From: an uncultured Ruminococcus sp.
GTDB taxonomy: Bacteria; Bacillota; Clostridia; Oscillospirales; Ruminococcaceae
Assembly (NCBI RefSeq): GCF_947301925.1
Contig: NZ_CAMYUE010000006.1
Span: forward strand, 1-64,000
Length of the DNA: 64,000 bases
Direction of reading: 5' to 3'
In this document: in pieces, positions 1-7,586 of the stretch
Layout of the letters: each line of letters begins with the position of its first letter
How positions within the stretch are numbered: the first letter of the stretch is position 1
Program-made: the position numbers and the translations under genes
The notes under the pieces: generated by a model
The model's input: only the letters and a program-made list of their open reading frames with translations
What the model was told of the DNA's origin: nothing
Databases searched by the model: none

Positions 1-1094
1 TCGCTATGAAGGGTCAGGCTCAGTATGAGGCTTACGATATGATCGATAAGGCTCCCGAGGAGAGAGAGCGTGGTATCACGATCAACACAGCTCACGTTGA
101 GTATGAGACAGACAAGCGTCACTACGCTCACGTTGACTGCCCCGGTCACGCTGACTACGTTAAGAACATGATCACAGGTGCTGCTCAGATGGATGGCGCT
201 ATCCTCGTTGTTGCTGCTTCTGATGGTCCTATGGCTCAGACAAGAGAGCACATCCTTCTCGCTCGTCAGGTTGGCGTTCCTGCAATCGTTGTATTCATGA
301 ACAAGGCTGACCAGGTTGATGACGAAGAGCTTCTCGAGCTCGTTGAGATGGACATCCGTGACCTTCTCTCAAGCTATGATTTCCCTGGCGACGATACACC
401 TATCATCAAGGGTTCTGCTCTTGCAGCTCTTAACGCTCCTGATGATCTCAGCGATCCCGCTTACAAGCCCATCCTCGACCTCATGGATGCTGTTGATGAG
501 TACATCCCCAGCCCTGAGAGAGACGATGCTAAGCCCTTCCTTATGCCTATCGAGGATACTATGACAATTTCCGGTCGTGGTACCGTTGTTACAGGTAGAG
601 TAGAGCGTGGAAAGCTCAACGTAAACGAGCCTGTTGAGATCGTTGGTCTTTCTGACGAGAAGCTCAACACAGTTGTTACAGGTCTTGAAATGTTCAGAAA
701 GACTCTTGACTTCTGTGAGGCTGGTGATAACGTAGGTGCACTCCTCCGTGGTATCACAAGAGATCAGGTTGAGCGTGGACAGGTTCTCTGTAAGCCCGGC
801 TCAATTCACCCCCACACAAAGTTCAGCGGTCAGGTTTACGTACTGAAGAAGGAAGAGGGCGGACGTCATACTCCTTTCTTCAACAACTACAGACCTCAGT
901 TCTACTTCAGAACAACAGACGTTACAGGCGTTGTTACACTTCCTGCTGACAAGGAAATGTGTATGCCCGGCGATAACGTAGCTATGGACGTAGAGCTCAT
1001 CACTCCTATCGCTATCGAAGAAGGACTCCGTTTCGCTATCCGTGAGGGTGGTAGAACAGTTGGTTCAGGCGTTGTTACAAAGATCAACGAATAA
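1..1094 (+). CDS. tuf: Elongation factor Tu, 5'-truncated by window edge
   Basis: EF-Tu is the GTPase that carries aminoacyl-tRNA to the ribosomal A site in the cytoplasm. The reading frame is open from the first bases, so about 40 N-terminal residues, including the P-loop GHVDHGKT region, lie outside the window. Visible motifs are RGITI (switch I), DCPGHADYV (G3), NKAD (G4, more often NKCD) and the domain II/III signatures [21 protein letters not shown] and FRTTDVTG. The C-terminus is normal ([12 protein letters not shown]). A strong hairpin terminator follows. Codon use is strongly biased towards GTT, GCT and CTC, as expected for a very highly expressed gene. The identification is certain; only the start is missing. 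Confidence 0.98.
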   Translation, partial: AMKGQAQYEAYDMIDKAPEERERGITINTAHVEYETDKRHYAHVDCPGHADYVKNMITGAAQMDGAILVVAASDGPMAQTREHILLARQVGVPAIVVFMNKADQVDDEELLELVEMDIRDLLSSYDFPGDDTPIIKGSALAALNAPDDLSDPAYKPILDLMDAVDEYIPSPERDDAKPFLMPIEDTMTISGRGTVVTGRVERGKLNVNEPVEIVGLSDEKLNTVVTGLEMFRKTLDFCEAGDNVGALLRGITRDQVERGQVLCKPGSIHPHTKFSGQVYVLKKEEGGRHTPFFNNYRPQFYFRTTDVTGVVTLPADKEMCMPGDNVAMDVELITPIAIEEGLRFAIREGGRTVGSGVVTKINE

Positions 1095-1124
1095 TTCATT
1101 GACTCTTTAAGAAATAACGACTTC

Positions 1125-1156
1125 AGGCGGCCGTGCTTTGGCATGGCCGCCTTTTT
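1125..1156 (+). terminator. Rho-independent terminator of tuf
   Basis: An 8-bp GC-rich stem (AGGCGGCC with GGCCGCCT) around a 12-nt loop is followed by a run of T. It lies 30 bases after the tuf stop and before the ABC exporter operon. Confidence 0.9.
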
Positions 1157-1200
1157 ACATAAGACATTGATATTTTATAAACAAAAGGCAGGGTAATAAA

Positions 1201-2112
1201 ATGGATTACATTCTACAGACCCAGAAGCTTTGCAAACAATACGGAAAATTCAAGGCACTCAACGAACTGACCATCAATGTCCCCAAGGGTTCAATATATG
1301 GTATGGTCGGAAGGAACGGTGCGGGCAAGACCACCCTTATCCGTATAATAACGGGTCTTAATAATGCAACTTCGGGAGAATTCTCTCTCTTCGGAGTAAA
1401 GAACAATGACGGCAAAATACTTGAAGTACGCAGAAAAACAGGCGCAGTAGTTGAAACTCCGTCTCTCCACCCCGAGATGTCGGCAAAGGATAATCTTATC
1501 CAGCAGACAAAGGCTCTCGGTATATCCGACGAGAAACTGGACGATATCCTCAAGCTGGTAGGTCTTGCCAATACAGGCAAGAAGAAGGCCAAGAACTTCT
1601 CGCTGGGTATGCGACAGAGACTGGGCATCGCCTTCTCACTGGTGGGCGATCCCGAGTTCCTTATCCTTGACGAGCCCATAAACGGCCTTGACCCCCAGGG
1701 TATCATCGAGGTCCGCGAGATGTTAATGCGCCTCAATAAGGAAAAGGGCATAACTATCCTCATCTCCAGCCATATCCTTGACGAGCTGGCCCGTCTTGCC
1801 ACACATTACGGCTTCATCGAGCAGGGTCACGTTATCAAGGAGATGAGCGCCGAGGAGCTTGAAAAGGCCTGTCGTACAGCTCTCCATGTAAACGTAAACA
1901 ATACGGCAATGCTGTCAGAGGTGCTGGACGGCATGGGCGCGGAGTACAGGGTATACTCCGTAAACGAGGCCGATATCTTCACACCTATGCAGGTAACTCC
2001 TCTTGTGCTTGCGCTCAATGAGAAGAACTGCTTTGTAAATTCCATGAGCGAGCGCCACGAGAGCCTCGAAAGCTACTTCATGGGACTTGTAGGAGGTGTA
2101 AGGAATGTTTAA
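1201..2112 (+). CDS. ABC transporter ATP-binding protein (ABC-2 / BcrA-like)
   Basis: A 303-residue ATPase subunit of an ABC-2 type exporter. It has Walker A (GRNGAGKTT, about residue 38), a signature motif (FSLGMRQRL), Walker B with the catalytic Glu (FLILDEPINGLDP) and the H-loop (SSHILDEL). The C-terminal 80 residues form a variable extension, as in bacitracin- or lantibiotic-immunity ATPases. The stop codon overlaps the start of the permease gene by 8 bases, so the two are translationally coupled and probably form a complex. The substrate cannot be read from the sequence; antimicrobial peptide or lipid export is a family-level guess. The start is the ATG at 1201, after a weak AGGCAGGG ribosome binding site. 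Confidence 0.93.
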   Translation: MDYILQTQKLCKQYGKFKALNELTINVPKGSIYGMVGRNGAGKTTLIRIITGLNNATSGEFSLFGVKNNDGKILEVRRKTGAVVETPSLHPEMSAKDNLIQQTKALGISDEKLDDILKLVGLANTGKKKAKNFSLGMRQRLGIAFSLVGDPEFLILDEPINGLDPQGIIEVREMLMRLNKEKGITILISSHILDELARLATHYGFIEQGHVIKEMSAEELEKACRTALHVNVNNTAMLSEVLDGMGAEYRVYSVNEADIFTPMQVTPLVLALNEKNCFVNSMSERHESLESYFMGLVGGVRNV

Positions 2113-2893
2113 TCTTCTCGCAGAAAACTACAGACGACTTTTCAAGGGCAAGCGTTTCTACATCGTTCTTGCCGTTATAGTGGGTGTGGCGGTACTCTTT
2201 ACCTTACTGTACTACTTTCTCAATTCGCTTATGACGGGTATTCCCGCAAATGAGCTTGAAGGCGTTGAGGTGCAAGTGGAGAACTCAAAGCTCTATGCTG
2301 ACAGCCTTCTGTTTACGCTGAAGAGCGATATGCCGCTTCTCATCGGTATCACAGCAGGTATGCTGATCGTTCAGGATTTCCGAAACAATACAATAAGAAA
2401 CAAGATAATCATCGGCCATTCAAGAACTAACATCTATCTGTGTACATTCATCGTATCACAGACAGTAATGCTCATTTACGAGGCTGCATACTTTGTCACA
2501 GCAGCTCTTGTGGGCGGCATCGTGCTTGGCTTCGATAAATTCCCGTCAGGCGATATGGTAGGGCAGCTGCTGATGACTCTGCCTGTTCAGATGGCACTGA
2601 CATCTATAATCGTGTTCTTCTGTAACACCATGAAGAATATAGGCGGCTTCGTGCTCTCCATCACCATGACATACATCGTTGGAATATTCTCGATTGCTCT
2701 GGGACTTCTCAATAAGTTCCCCAAGGCACAGGAGCTTGTAGGAGAAATAGTTCCCACACTTCAGATGAATATGATCCTGAGCAGCGATGGTGTTCCTGAA
2801 CATGCGGCAAGAATGATAGTTTTCATGATAGCTATAACTGTCGTATCAACTATATCAGGAATATTCCTCTTCAGAAGATCAGACCTTAAATAA
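2105..2893 (+). CDS. ABC-2 type transporter permease
   Basis: A 262-residue polytopic membrane protein with about six hydrophobic segments. The first is near residues 18-40, then there is a soluble loop of about 60 residues, and the others lie between about residues 75 and 255. This is the usual shape of an ABC-2 permease paired with a BcrA-like ATPase. The loop sequence RNNTIRNKIIIGHSR resembles the coupling region after the first extracellular loop in this family. It overlaps the upstream ATPase gene by 8 bases and is followed at once by a bidirectional terminator, so the exporter is a two-gene operon. No regulator or two-component system adjoins it, so its induction is not evident. Confidence 0.9.
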   Translation: MFNLLAENYRRLFKGKRFYIVLAVIVGVAVLFTLLYYFLNSLMTGIPANELEGVEVQVENSKLYADSLLFTLKSDMPLLIGITAGMLIVQDFRNNTIRNKIIIGHSRTNIYLCTFIVSQTVMLIYEAAYFVTAALVGGIVLGFDKFPSGDMVGQLLMTLPVQMALTSIIVFFCNTMKNIGGFVLSITMTYIVGIFSIALGLLNKFPKAQELVGEIVPTLQMNMILSSDGVPEHAARMIVFMIAITVVSTISGIFLFRRSDLK

Positions 2894-2897
2894 GCAG

Positions 2898-2922
2898 AAA
2901 AGCTCCCCTCGGGGAGCTTTTT
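2898..2922. terminator. Bidirectional terminator between ABC permease and asnB
   Basis: The hairpin AGCTCCCC/GGGGAGCT has A-runs on the left and T-runs on the right. It can end the rightward ABC operon and the leftward asnB transcript, whose stop codon lies at 2925-2927. Confidence 0.9.
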
Positions 2923-2924
2923 GT

Positions 2925-4742
2925 TTATACCGGCCTTATATCGAAACGTTCCAGCCAGTAGTTCAGCTGTATGAAATAGGCTATGGTCTGCGGGAGGTTC
3001 ATGAGCTGGCCGTACCACTGTACATTGTCCTCATGGCGCAGCAGCCTTTCAAGCTCCTCACGCTTTACCAGCTGAGTGAGACGGGAGCCGCCCTCGTCCA
3101 GTATCTTTCGGAGCTCCGCTGTGACCTCCGCAAGAAACAGGGGATCGTGAGTCTTGGGGTAGGGGCTTTTCTTCCTCCACAGCACCTTTTCGGGGAGCCA
3201 TTCCTTCATAGCTTCGCGGAGCAGTCCCTTTTCCCTGCCCATATAGTCCTTGTACTCCCAGGGCACATTGTACAGGTACTCGGCAATGCGGTAGTCACAG
3301 AAGGGTACTCTCACCTCAAGGCCGCTGTACATGGACATTCTGTCCTTGCGATCGAGAAGGTTCTGCATGAACCAGTCAAAGTTGAGCTGCGTCATCTCAC
3401 GCATACGGTATTCCAGGGGACTGTCGCTGCTGAGCTTTTCGGCATAGTCGGCGGTCTTTCTGTAGGCGGAGTACACATAGTCGGCGGCGTTTATCTGACC
3501 GGCGTACTCATCGCAGAGGAAGCGGCTGCGGTAGGCCGTGCTCTGCGCCCATGGGAAGCCGTCGGTCATGCGGATATCCTTATCCCTGTACCACGGATAG
3601 CCTCCGAATATCTCATCGGCACATTCACCCGAAAGGGCGACAGTGCCGTATTTTTTTATCTCGCGGCAGAAAAGCAGCATAGATGCGTCCACGTCTGCCA
3701 TGCCGGGCAGACCTCTTGCCTCAACGGCCTCGCCGAGAGCCGCCGCGAGCTCATGGGAGCCGATAACGCAATTATGATGATCCGTGCCCAGATACTCAGC
3801 CATGCAGGCGATATACTCGTTGTCGCTGTCGGGCTGGAAGCGGCTGCTGCGGAAGTATCTGTCATTGTTTTTATAGTCCACGGAGAATGTGGAGAGCTGC
3901 CTGCCCTGTTTTTTCAGCTCCGCAGCAGTCACCGAGGAGATGATGCTGGAATCGAGACCTCCAGACAGAAAGGTACACACGGGCACATCGGATACCAGCT
4001 GCCGTTTTATAGAGTCCGTAACCAGCTGGCGGACGTGCTCTGTGGTCTGTTCAAAGCTCTCGTGCAGCTCATAGGCGTGTAGGCGCCAGTATTGGCGGAG
4101 CCTGAGCCCCTCAGCCGAGTAGTGGCCGCACCAGCCCGCTTTCAGCTCCTTTACGCCGCGGATAACGCCGCAGCCCATAGTCCGTCCTGGAGCCATGAGA
4201 ACGAGCTCCGCAGCGCCCTGAGCGTCTATTTCGTGAGGGATATCGGGGTGCTCCAGCAGAGCAGGGAGCTCCGAGGCGAAAATGAGCTTATTTCCCGTAT
4301 CGTAGTAGAAAAGGGGCTTTACGCCGATCCTGTCGCGGGCGAGGAAAACGCGGTGAGCCTCCTCGTCGTAAACGGCGAAGGCGAAGATACCGTTGAAGCG
4401 CTCCACGCAGGCCTCGCCCCATTCTATGTAGCTTTTCAGGACGACCTCTGTATCCGAGCGCGTCCGGAAGTCATGACTGTGGCTGAGCTCCTGTCGCAGC
4501 TCGTCGGTATTGTAGAGCTCGCCGTTGTAAACGATGGTATATTTTCCTAAGCTCATGGGCTGTCTGCCGCCGTTAATGTCTATGACAGCGAGACGGGTGT
4601 GGATAAGAGCGGCTTCACGGGAGAGAAACACACCGCGCTGGTCGGGACCGCGGCGCAGAAGTGAGCGCTGCATTTTTTCATAGACCTTCATATCATCGCG
4701 CATATCCTCCATGAAGCTGATAGCACCTGCAATTCCGCACAT
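2925..4742 (-). CDS. asnB: Asparagine synthase (glutamine-hydrolysing)
   Basis: A 605-residue class II amidotransferase that makes asparagine from aspartate, glutamine and ATP. The start is set at the ATG that exposes Cys2 (MCGIAGAISF), because this cysteine is the glutaminase nucleophile after Met removal. GGAGG lies 6 bases upstream. The reading frame stays open for 75 more codons, but these run into the hairpin repeat element and cannot be real. The N-terminal Ntn glutaminase domain (NGELYN, RLAVIDINGG) is followed by the synthetase domain with the ATP pyrophosphatase loop SGGLDSS at about residue 260. Its length fits the family (550-630). It is transcribed alone; a repeat element and the pflA terminator lie upstream. 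Confidence 0.95.
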   Translation of the reverse strand: MCGIAGAISFMEDMRDDMKVYEKMQRSLLRRGPDQRGVFLSREAALIHTRLAVIDINGGRQPMSLGKYTIVYNGELYNTDELRQELSHSHDFRTRSDTEVVLKSYIEWGEACVERFNGIFAFAVYDEEAHRVFLARDRIGVKPLFYYDTGNKLIFASELPALLEHPDIPHEIDAQGAAELVLMAPGRTMGCGVIRGVKELKAGWCGHYSAEGLRLRQYWRLHAYELHESFEQTTEHVRQLVTDSIKRQLVSDVPVCTFLSGGLDSSIISSVTAAELKKQGRQLSTFSVDYKNNDRYFRSSRFQPDSDNEYIACMAEYLGTDHHNCVIGSHELAAALGEAVEARGLPGMADVDASMLLFCREIKKYGTVALSGECADEIFGGYPWYRDKDIRMTDGFPWAQSTAYRSRFLCDEYAGQINAADYVYSAYRKTADYAEKLSSDSPLEYRMREMTQLNFDWFMQNLLDRKDRMSMYSGLEVRVPFCDYRIAEYLYNVPWEYKDYMGREKGLLREAMKEWLPEKVLWRKKSPYPKTHDPLFLAEVTAELRKILDEGGSRLTQLVKREELERLLRHEDNVQWYGQLMNLPQTIAYFIQLNYWLERFDIRPV

Positions 4743-4781
4743 AATGATCCTCCGCCGCTTTACAGCATACGGCACGCTGAG

Positions 4782-5035
4782 ATAAATCATAATTTGTAGG
4801 GGACGCCGCCCTAGGCGTCCCATCAGGGAACGCCTTCTCTTGCAAGGCGTTCCCTCTTCAAAAACAGTCCACTGGACTGTTTTTGAATTCACCCTTTGCG
4901 AAGCGCCTGACGTATTCGGGGCGCCGCCCCGATCCCCGCAAGGGCTGTCAGCCCTTGACCTGACCAAAGGGTTGTAAACCCTTTGGAATCCCTTTCATGG
5001 GCTCAGCAAAGCTAATACGCTAAATTATGATTTAT
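4782..5035. repeat. 254-bp intergenic hairpin-array element, long copy
   Basis: The element has perfect 14-bp terminal inverted repeats: ATAAATCATAATTT at 4782-4795 and its reverse complement at 5022-5035. Between them at least six palindromic hairpins stand side by side: around 4800-4820 (ggacgcc arms), 4826-4855 (gggaacgcctt arms), 4861-4883 (aaacagtcca arms), 4918-4931 (ggggc arms), 4938-4959 (caagggctg arms) and 4963-4985 (ccaaaggg arms). The right half (about 4915-5035) recurs almost unchanged, inverted, at 7165-7299. It carries no open reading frame of its own and sits about 40 bases before asnB. It looks like a MITE or a modular REP-like element. Confidence 0.85.
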
Positions 5036-5044
5036 ACATAATAT

Positions 5045-5077
5045 GAAAACGGCCTCCGCAATGTTACGAAGGCCGTT
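5045..5077 (-). terminator. Terminator of pflA
   Basis: Arms AACGGCCT (5048-5055) and AGGCCGTT (5070-5077) form a hairpin. On the minus strand it is followed by GTTTTCAT. It lies just after the pflA stop codon. Confidence 0.75.
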
Positions 5078-5081
5078 GGTT

Positions 5082-5825
5082 TTATTTCTGTCTGCGGAGA
5101 CCCGCTTTTATGCCCGACATTATGATGTCACGGGCTCTGATTGCTTCCTCCTTGGTGAGGGGCGGTGTATCGCTGAGGGGGTATTCCAGTCCCAGCTCGG
5201 CATATTTCGGCTTTGCCATATCATGATAGGGGAGCACATCAAGGGCCTTGAGGTTGCTCAGAGTGGAGAGATATTCTCCCAGCGCAAAGAGGTCCTCCTC
5301 CTTGTCCGTGATACCCGGAACTACCACATGGCGTATCCATACGGGTATGCCCAGATCGCGGATATGCTCCGCAAAGGCAAGGATATGGCTGTTTCCCATG
5401 CCGGTCAGTTCCCTGTGGCAGCCGTTGTCGATATGCTTTATATCCAGCATGACAAGGTCGGTGAACTTCAGTGCCTCATCTATCTTGTCATGGTGCTGAG
5501 GATCGTAAACACCTGCGGAGGTATCAAGGCAGGTATGCACGCCCATGCTTTTTGCAAGGGAAAAGAGCTCCGCAAGGAACTCGGGCTGAGCCAGCGGTTC
5601 GCCGCCCGTAGCGGTAATGCCGCCGCTTTTCAGGAACTCCTTGTAGGAGTCGTATTCCTTCATCAGCTCCTCGGCTGTGATCTCCCTGCCGCCTGAAAAG
5701 TCCCATGTATCGGGGTTATGGCAGTATCTGCATCTGAGGGGACAGCCCTGAAAGAACACCACGAAGCGTACTCCGGGGCCGTCTACGGTACCGAAGCTTT
5801 CAGTTGAATGGATACGTCCTGTCAT
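5082..5825 (-). CDS. pflA: Pyruvate formate-lyase activating enzyme
   Basis: A 247-residue radical SAM enzyme that installs the glycyl radical on pyruvate formate-lyase. The cluster motif CxxxCxxC is at Cys28, Cys32 and Cys35 (GCPLRCRYC). The N-terminal pattern STESFGTVDGPGVRF is typical of the PflA family, as is ATGGEPLAQ further on. The start overlaps the stop of cca by 4 bases (ATGA), so it is translated as the second gene of a cca-pflA pair. No glycyl radical enzyme gene lies in this window, so its partner must be elsewhere. PflA rather than another glycyl-radical activase is favoured because no extra ferredoxin insert is present. Confidence 0.93.
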   Translation of the reverse strand: MTGRIHSTESFGTVDGPGVRFVVFFQGCPLRCRYCHNPDTWDFSGGREITAEELMKEYDSYKEFLKSGGITATGGEPLAQPEFLAELFSLAKSMGVHTCLDTSAGVYDPQHHDKIDEALKFTDLVMLDIKHIDNGCHRELTGMGNSHILAFAEHIRDLGIPVWIRHVVVPGITDKEEDLFALGEYLSTLSNLKALDVLPYHDMAKPKYAELGLEYPLSDTPPLTKEEAIRARDIIMSGIKAGLRRQK

Positions 5826-7147
5826 TTACTGCACCTCTGTCTGATGTACTCTTTTATGTCCTCGCTGCTGTTGGTGAGTCTGTCCTCCATTACCAGATCG
5901 AGGATCTCGCTGAGTGTATTGCCGATATCCTCGCCCTCAAGTCCCAGAGCGGCAAGGTCGTTTCCCGTGACGGCAAGTCCCTTTATACTGCGGCACTCGT
6001 CGCAGGCTATCATTTCGCGGCCCATTTCCATGTAGCTGTCGAATATGACGGCTTCGTCGGCCACGAAGTCATTTTTCGCGGTATTATCGCACTTTTTCAT
6101 CTCCATAAGGGTGAAAAACAGCTTATCGCCCATTACGGACAGCAGCTTCTTCACATCTGTCCTGCATTTGGGCTTTTTGCTGTGGTAGGCGATGAGCCTG
6201 ACTGTATCGGCTATGGAGCGCTTGTCGTAGCGGAGCTCCTTCATTATCCTTCCGGTCATTTCAGCGCCCACGCGGTCGTGCTGCTTGAAATGGCCTCTGC
6301 CCGTCTCGTCCAGCTTCATACACGGGGGCTTGCCGATATCGTGGAAGAAAAGGGCTCTCCTCAGCAGCAGGTCGTCGTGCGGAGCTGAATCCATAGCGCG
6401 GATAATATGCTCCCAGACGGTGTACCTGTGGTATGGTGAACGCTGATCCAGTCCCATACAAGGCTTTATATCGGGGATCACAGCGGCTATGACGTCGCTG
6501 TACTCCATGAGCACCTCAACGCAGCTGCTGCCGCATATGAGCTTGTCGAGCTCGTCGCGTATGCGTTCGCGAGAGATACCGGCAAGCTGCTCTCTCATGG
6601 AGTGGACCGCTATTGCAGTATTTTTTTCTATACGGAAGCCCAGCTGTGAAGCGAAGCGTACAGCACGCATGATACGCAGGGCGTCCTCGCCGAAGCGCTG
6701 CTGCGGATCGCCCACGCAGCGGATAATTCTTTTTTTAATATCCTCCCTGCCGCCGAAGGGATCGACGATATTGCCGTTTCTGTCCATAGCGATGGCGTTG
6801 ACGGTGAAATCCCGTCGGGCGAGGTCGTCGGTTATATCCGAAGTGAACTCGACGGTGTCGGGACGGCGGTGGTCGGTATACTGTCCGTCAATACGGTATG
6901 TGGTTATCTCAAAGGGAACGCCGCCGCAGAACACGGTAACTGTGCCGTGCTTTATACCTGTGGGGACCACCTTATAGCCGCTGAACACATCAAGCACCTG
7001 CGAGGGCAGGGCGTTAGTGGTTATATCAATGTCATGGACAGGTCTGCCCATGATCTCATCCCGGACGCAGCCGCCGACGAGATAAGCCTCGAAGCCGTTG
7101 TTTTCGAGCTCCGATAGCACAGTTGAGGTATTTTCATCAAACTTCAT
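5822..7147 (-). CDS. cca: CCA tRNA nucleotidyltransferase with HD domain
   Basis: A 441-residue enzyme that adds or repairs the 3' CCA end of tRNA. The N-terminal nucleotidyltransferase has GGCVRD (about residue 25) and the two metal-binding Asp in DIDITTNA. RRDFTVNAIA and the RNA-binding head (EDALRIMRAVRFASQLGF) follow. Then comes an HD phosphohydrolase-like region with LFFHDIGKP, as in clostridial CCA enzymes. The start is supported by a GGAGG 7 bases upstream. A sigma-A promoter is visible at 7304-7332, with a hairpin element between promoter and start, so the element is probably in the mRNA leader. It is coupled to pflA by a 4-base overlap, a pairing with no obvious functional reason. 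Confidence 0.94.
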   Translation of the reverse strand: MKFDENTSTVLSELENNGFEAYLVGGCVRDEIMGRPVHDIDITTNALPSQVLDVFSGYKVVPTGIKHGTVTVFCGGVPFEITTYRIDGQYTDHRRPDTVEFTSDITDDLARRDFTVNAIAMDRNGNIVDPFGGREDIKKRIIRCVGDPQQRFGEDALRIMRAVRFASQLGFRIEKNTAIAVHSMREQLAGISRERIRDELDKLICGSSCVEVLMEYSDVIAAVIPDIKPCMGLDQRSPYHRYTVWEHIIRAMDSAPHDDLLLRRALFFHDIGKPPCMKLDETGRGHFKQHDRVGAEMTGRIMKELRYDKRSIADTVRLIAYHSKKPKCRTDVKKLLSVMGDKLFFTLMEMKKCDNTAKNDFVADEAVIFDSYMEMGREMIACDECRSIKGLAVTGNDLAALGLEGEDIGNTLSEILDLVMEDRLTNSSEDIKEYIRQRCSK

Positions 7148-7164
7148 GCAGCTGCCTCCTTTCG

Positions 7165-7299
7165 TAAATCATAATTTAGCGTATTAGCTTTGCTGAGCTC
7201 ATGAAAGGGATTCCAAAGGGTTTACAACCCTTTGGTCAGGTCAAGGGCTGACAGCCCTTGCGGGGATCGGGGTGGCGCCCCCTACAAATCATGATTTAT
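7165..7299. repeat. 135-bp hairpin-array element, short copy, inverted relative to 4782-5035
   Basis: From 7165 this copy reads nearly base for base like the reverse complement of 5035 back to about 4915, including the hairpins with arms ccaaaggg, caagggct and gggg. It then jumps to the same outer end (tacaaatcatgatttata), with one mismatch against the other end of the long copy. So it is the long element with about 120 bases of inner hairpins missing. It lies between the cca promoter and the cca start codon. Confidence 0.85.
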
Positions 7300-7303
7300 A
7301 CTT

Positions 7304-7332
7304 ATTATACAACAAATGATAATATTTTGCAA
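7304..7332 (-). promoter_or_regulatory. Sigma-A promoter for cca-pflA
   Basis: Read on the minus strand: TTGCAA, a 17-base spacer, then TATAAT. Transcription would start near 7297, inside the end of the hairpin element, giving a leader of about 150 nt for cca. Confidence 0.7.
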
Positions 7333-7586
7333 GTCGGGGGCAATAACAGGGAGCAGCAGAAAATCTTCACTAAAGGTTGATATTTTTTCCGTCTCATAGT
7401 ATAATTATAGGTGACAGATAAAGGTAAACGGAAAATGCAAATATTCACTGCCCTTTTATGGCAATTTCACCTCATTTTCACCTGTGGTTTAAGACTTTTT
7501 TAAGGTGTATGCACTATAATACAGGTATGATATCAGATGGATTGCACTGAAAACGGGGCATAATCTGAAAAAGGAGATTGATATTT

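Noticed and set aside
3033..4082. A 349-codon plus-strand frame opposite asnB, and similar long frames opposite pflA, the histidine kinase and proB
   Set aside because: They are shadows on the opposite strand of genes with clear family motifs, produced by the GC-rich codon use.
4743..4967. A 75-codon N-terminal extension of the asnB frame
   Set aside because: It reads through the hairpin repeat element, lacks a ribosome binding site and would bury the catalytic Cys2 that must be N-terminal.
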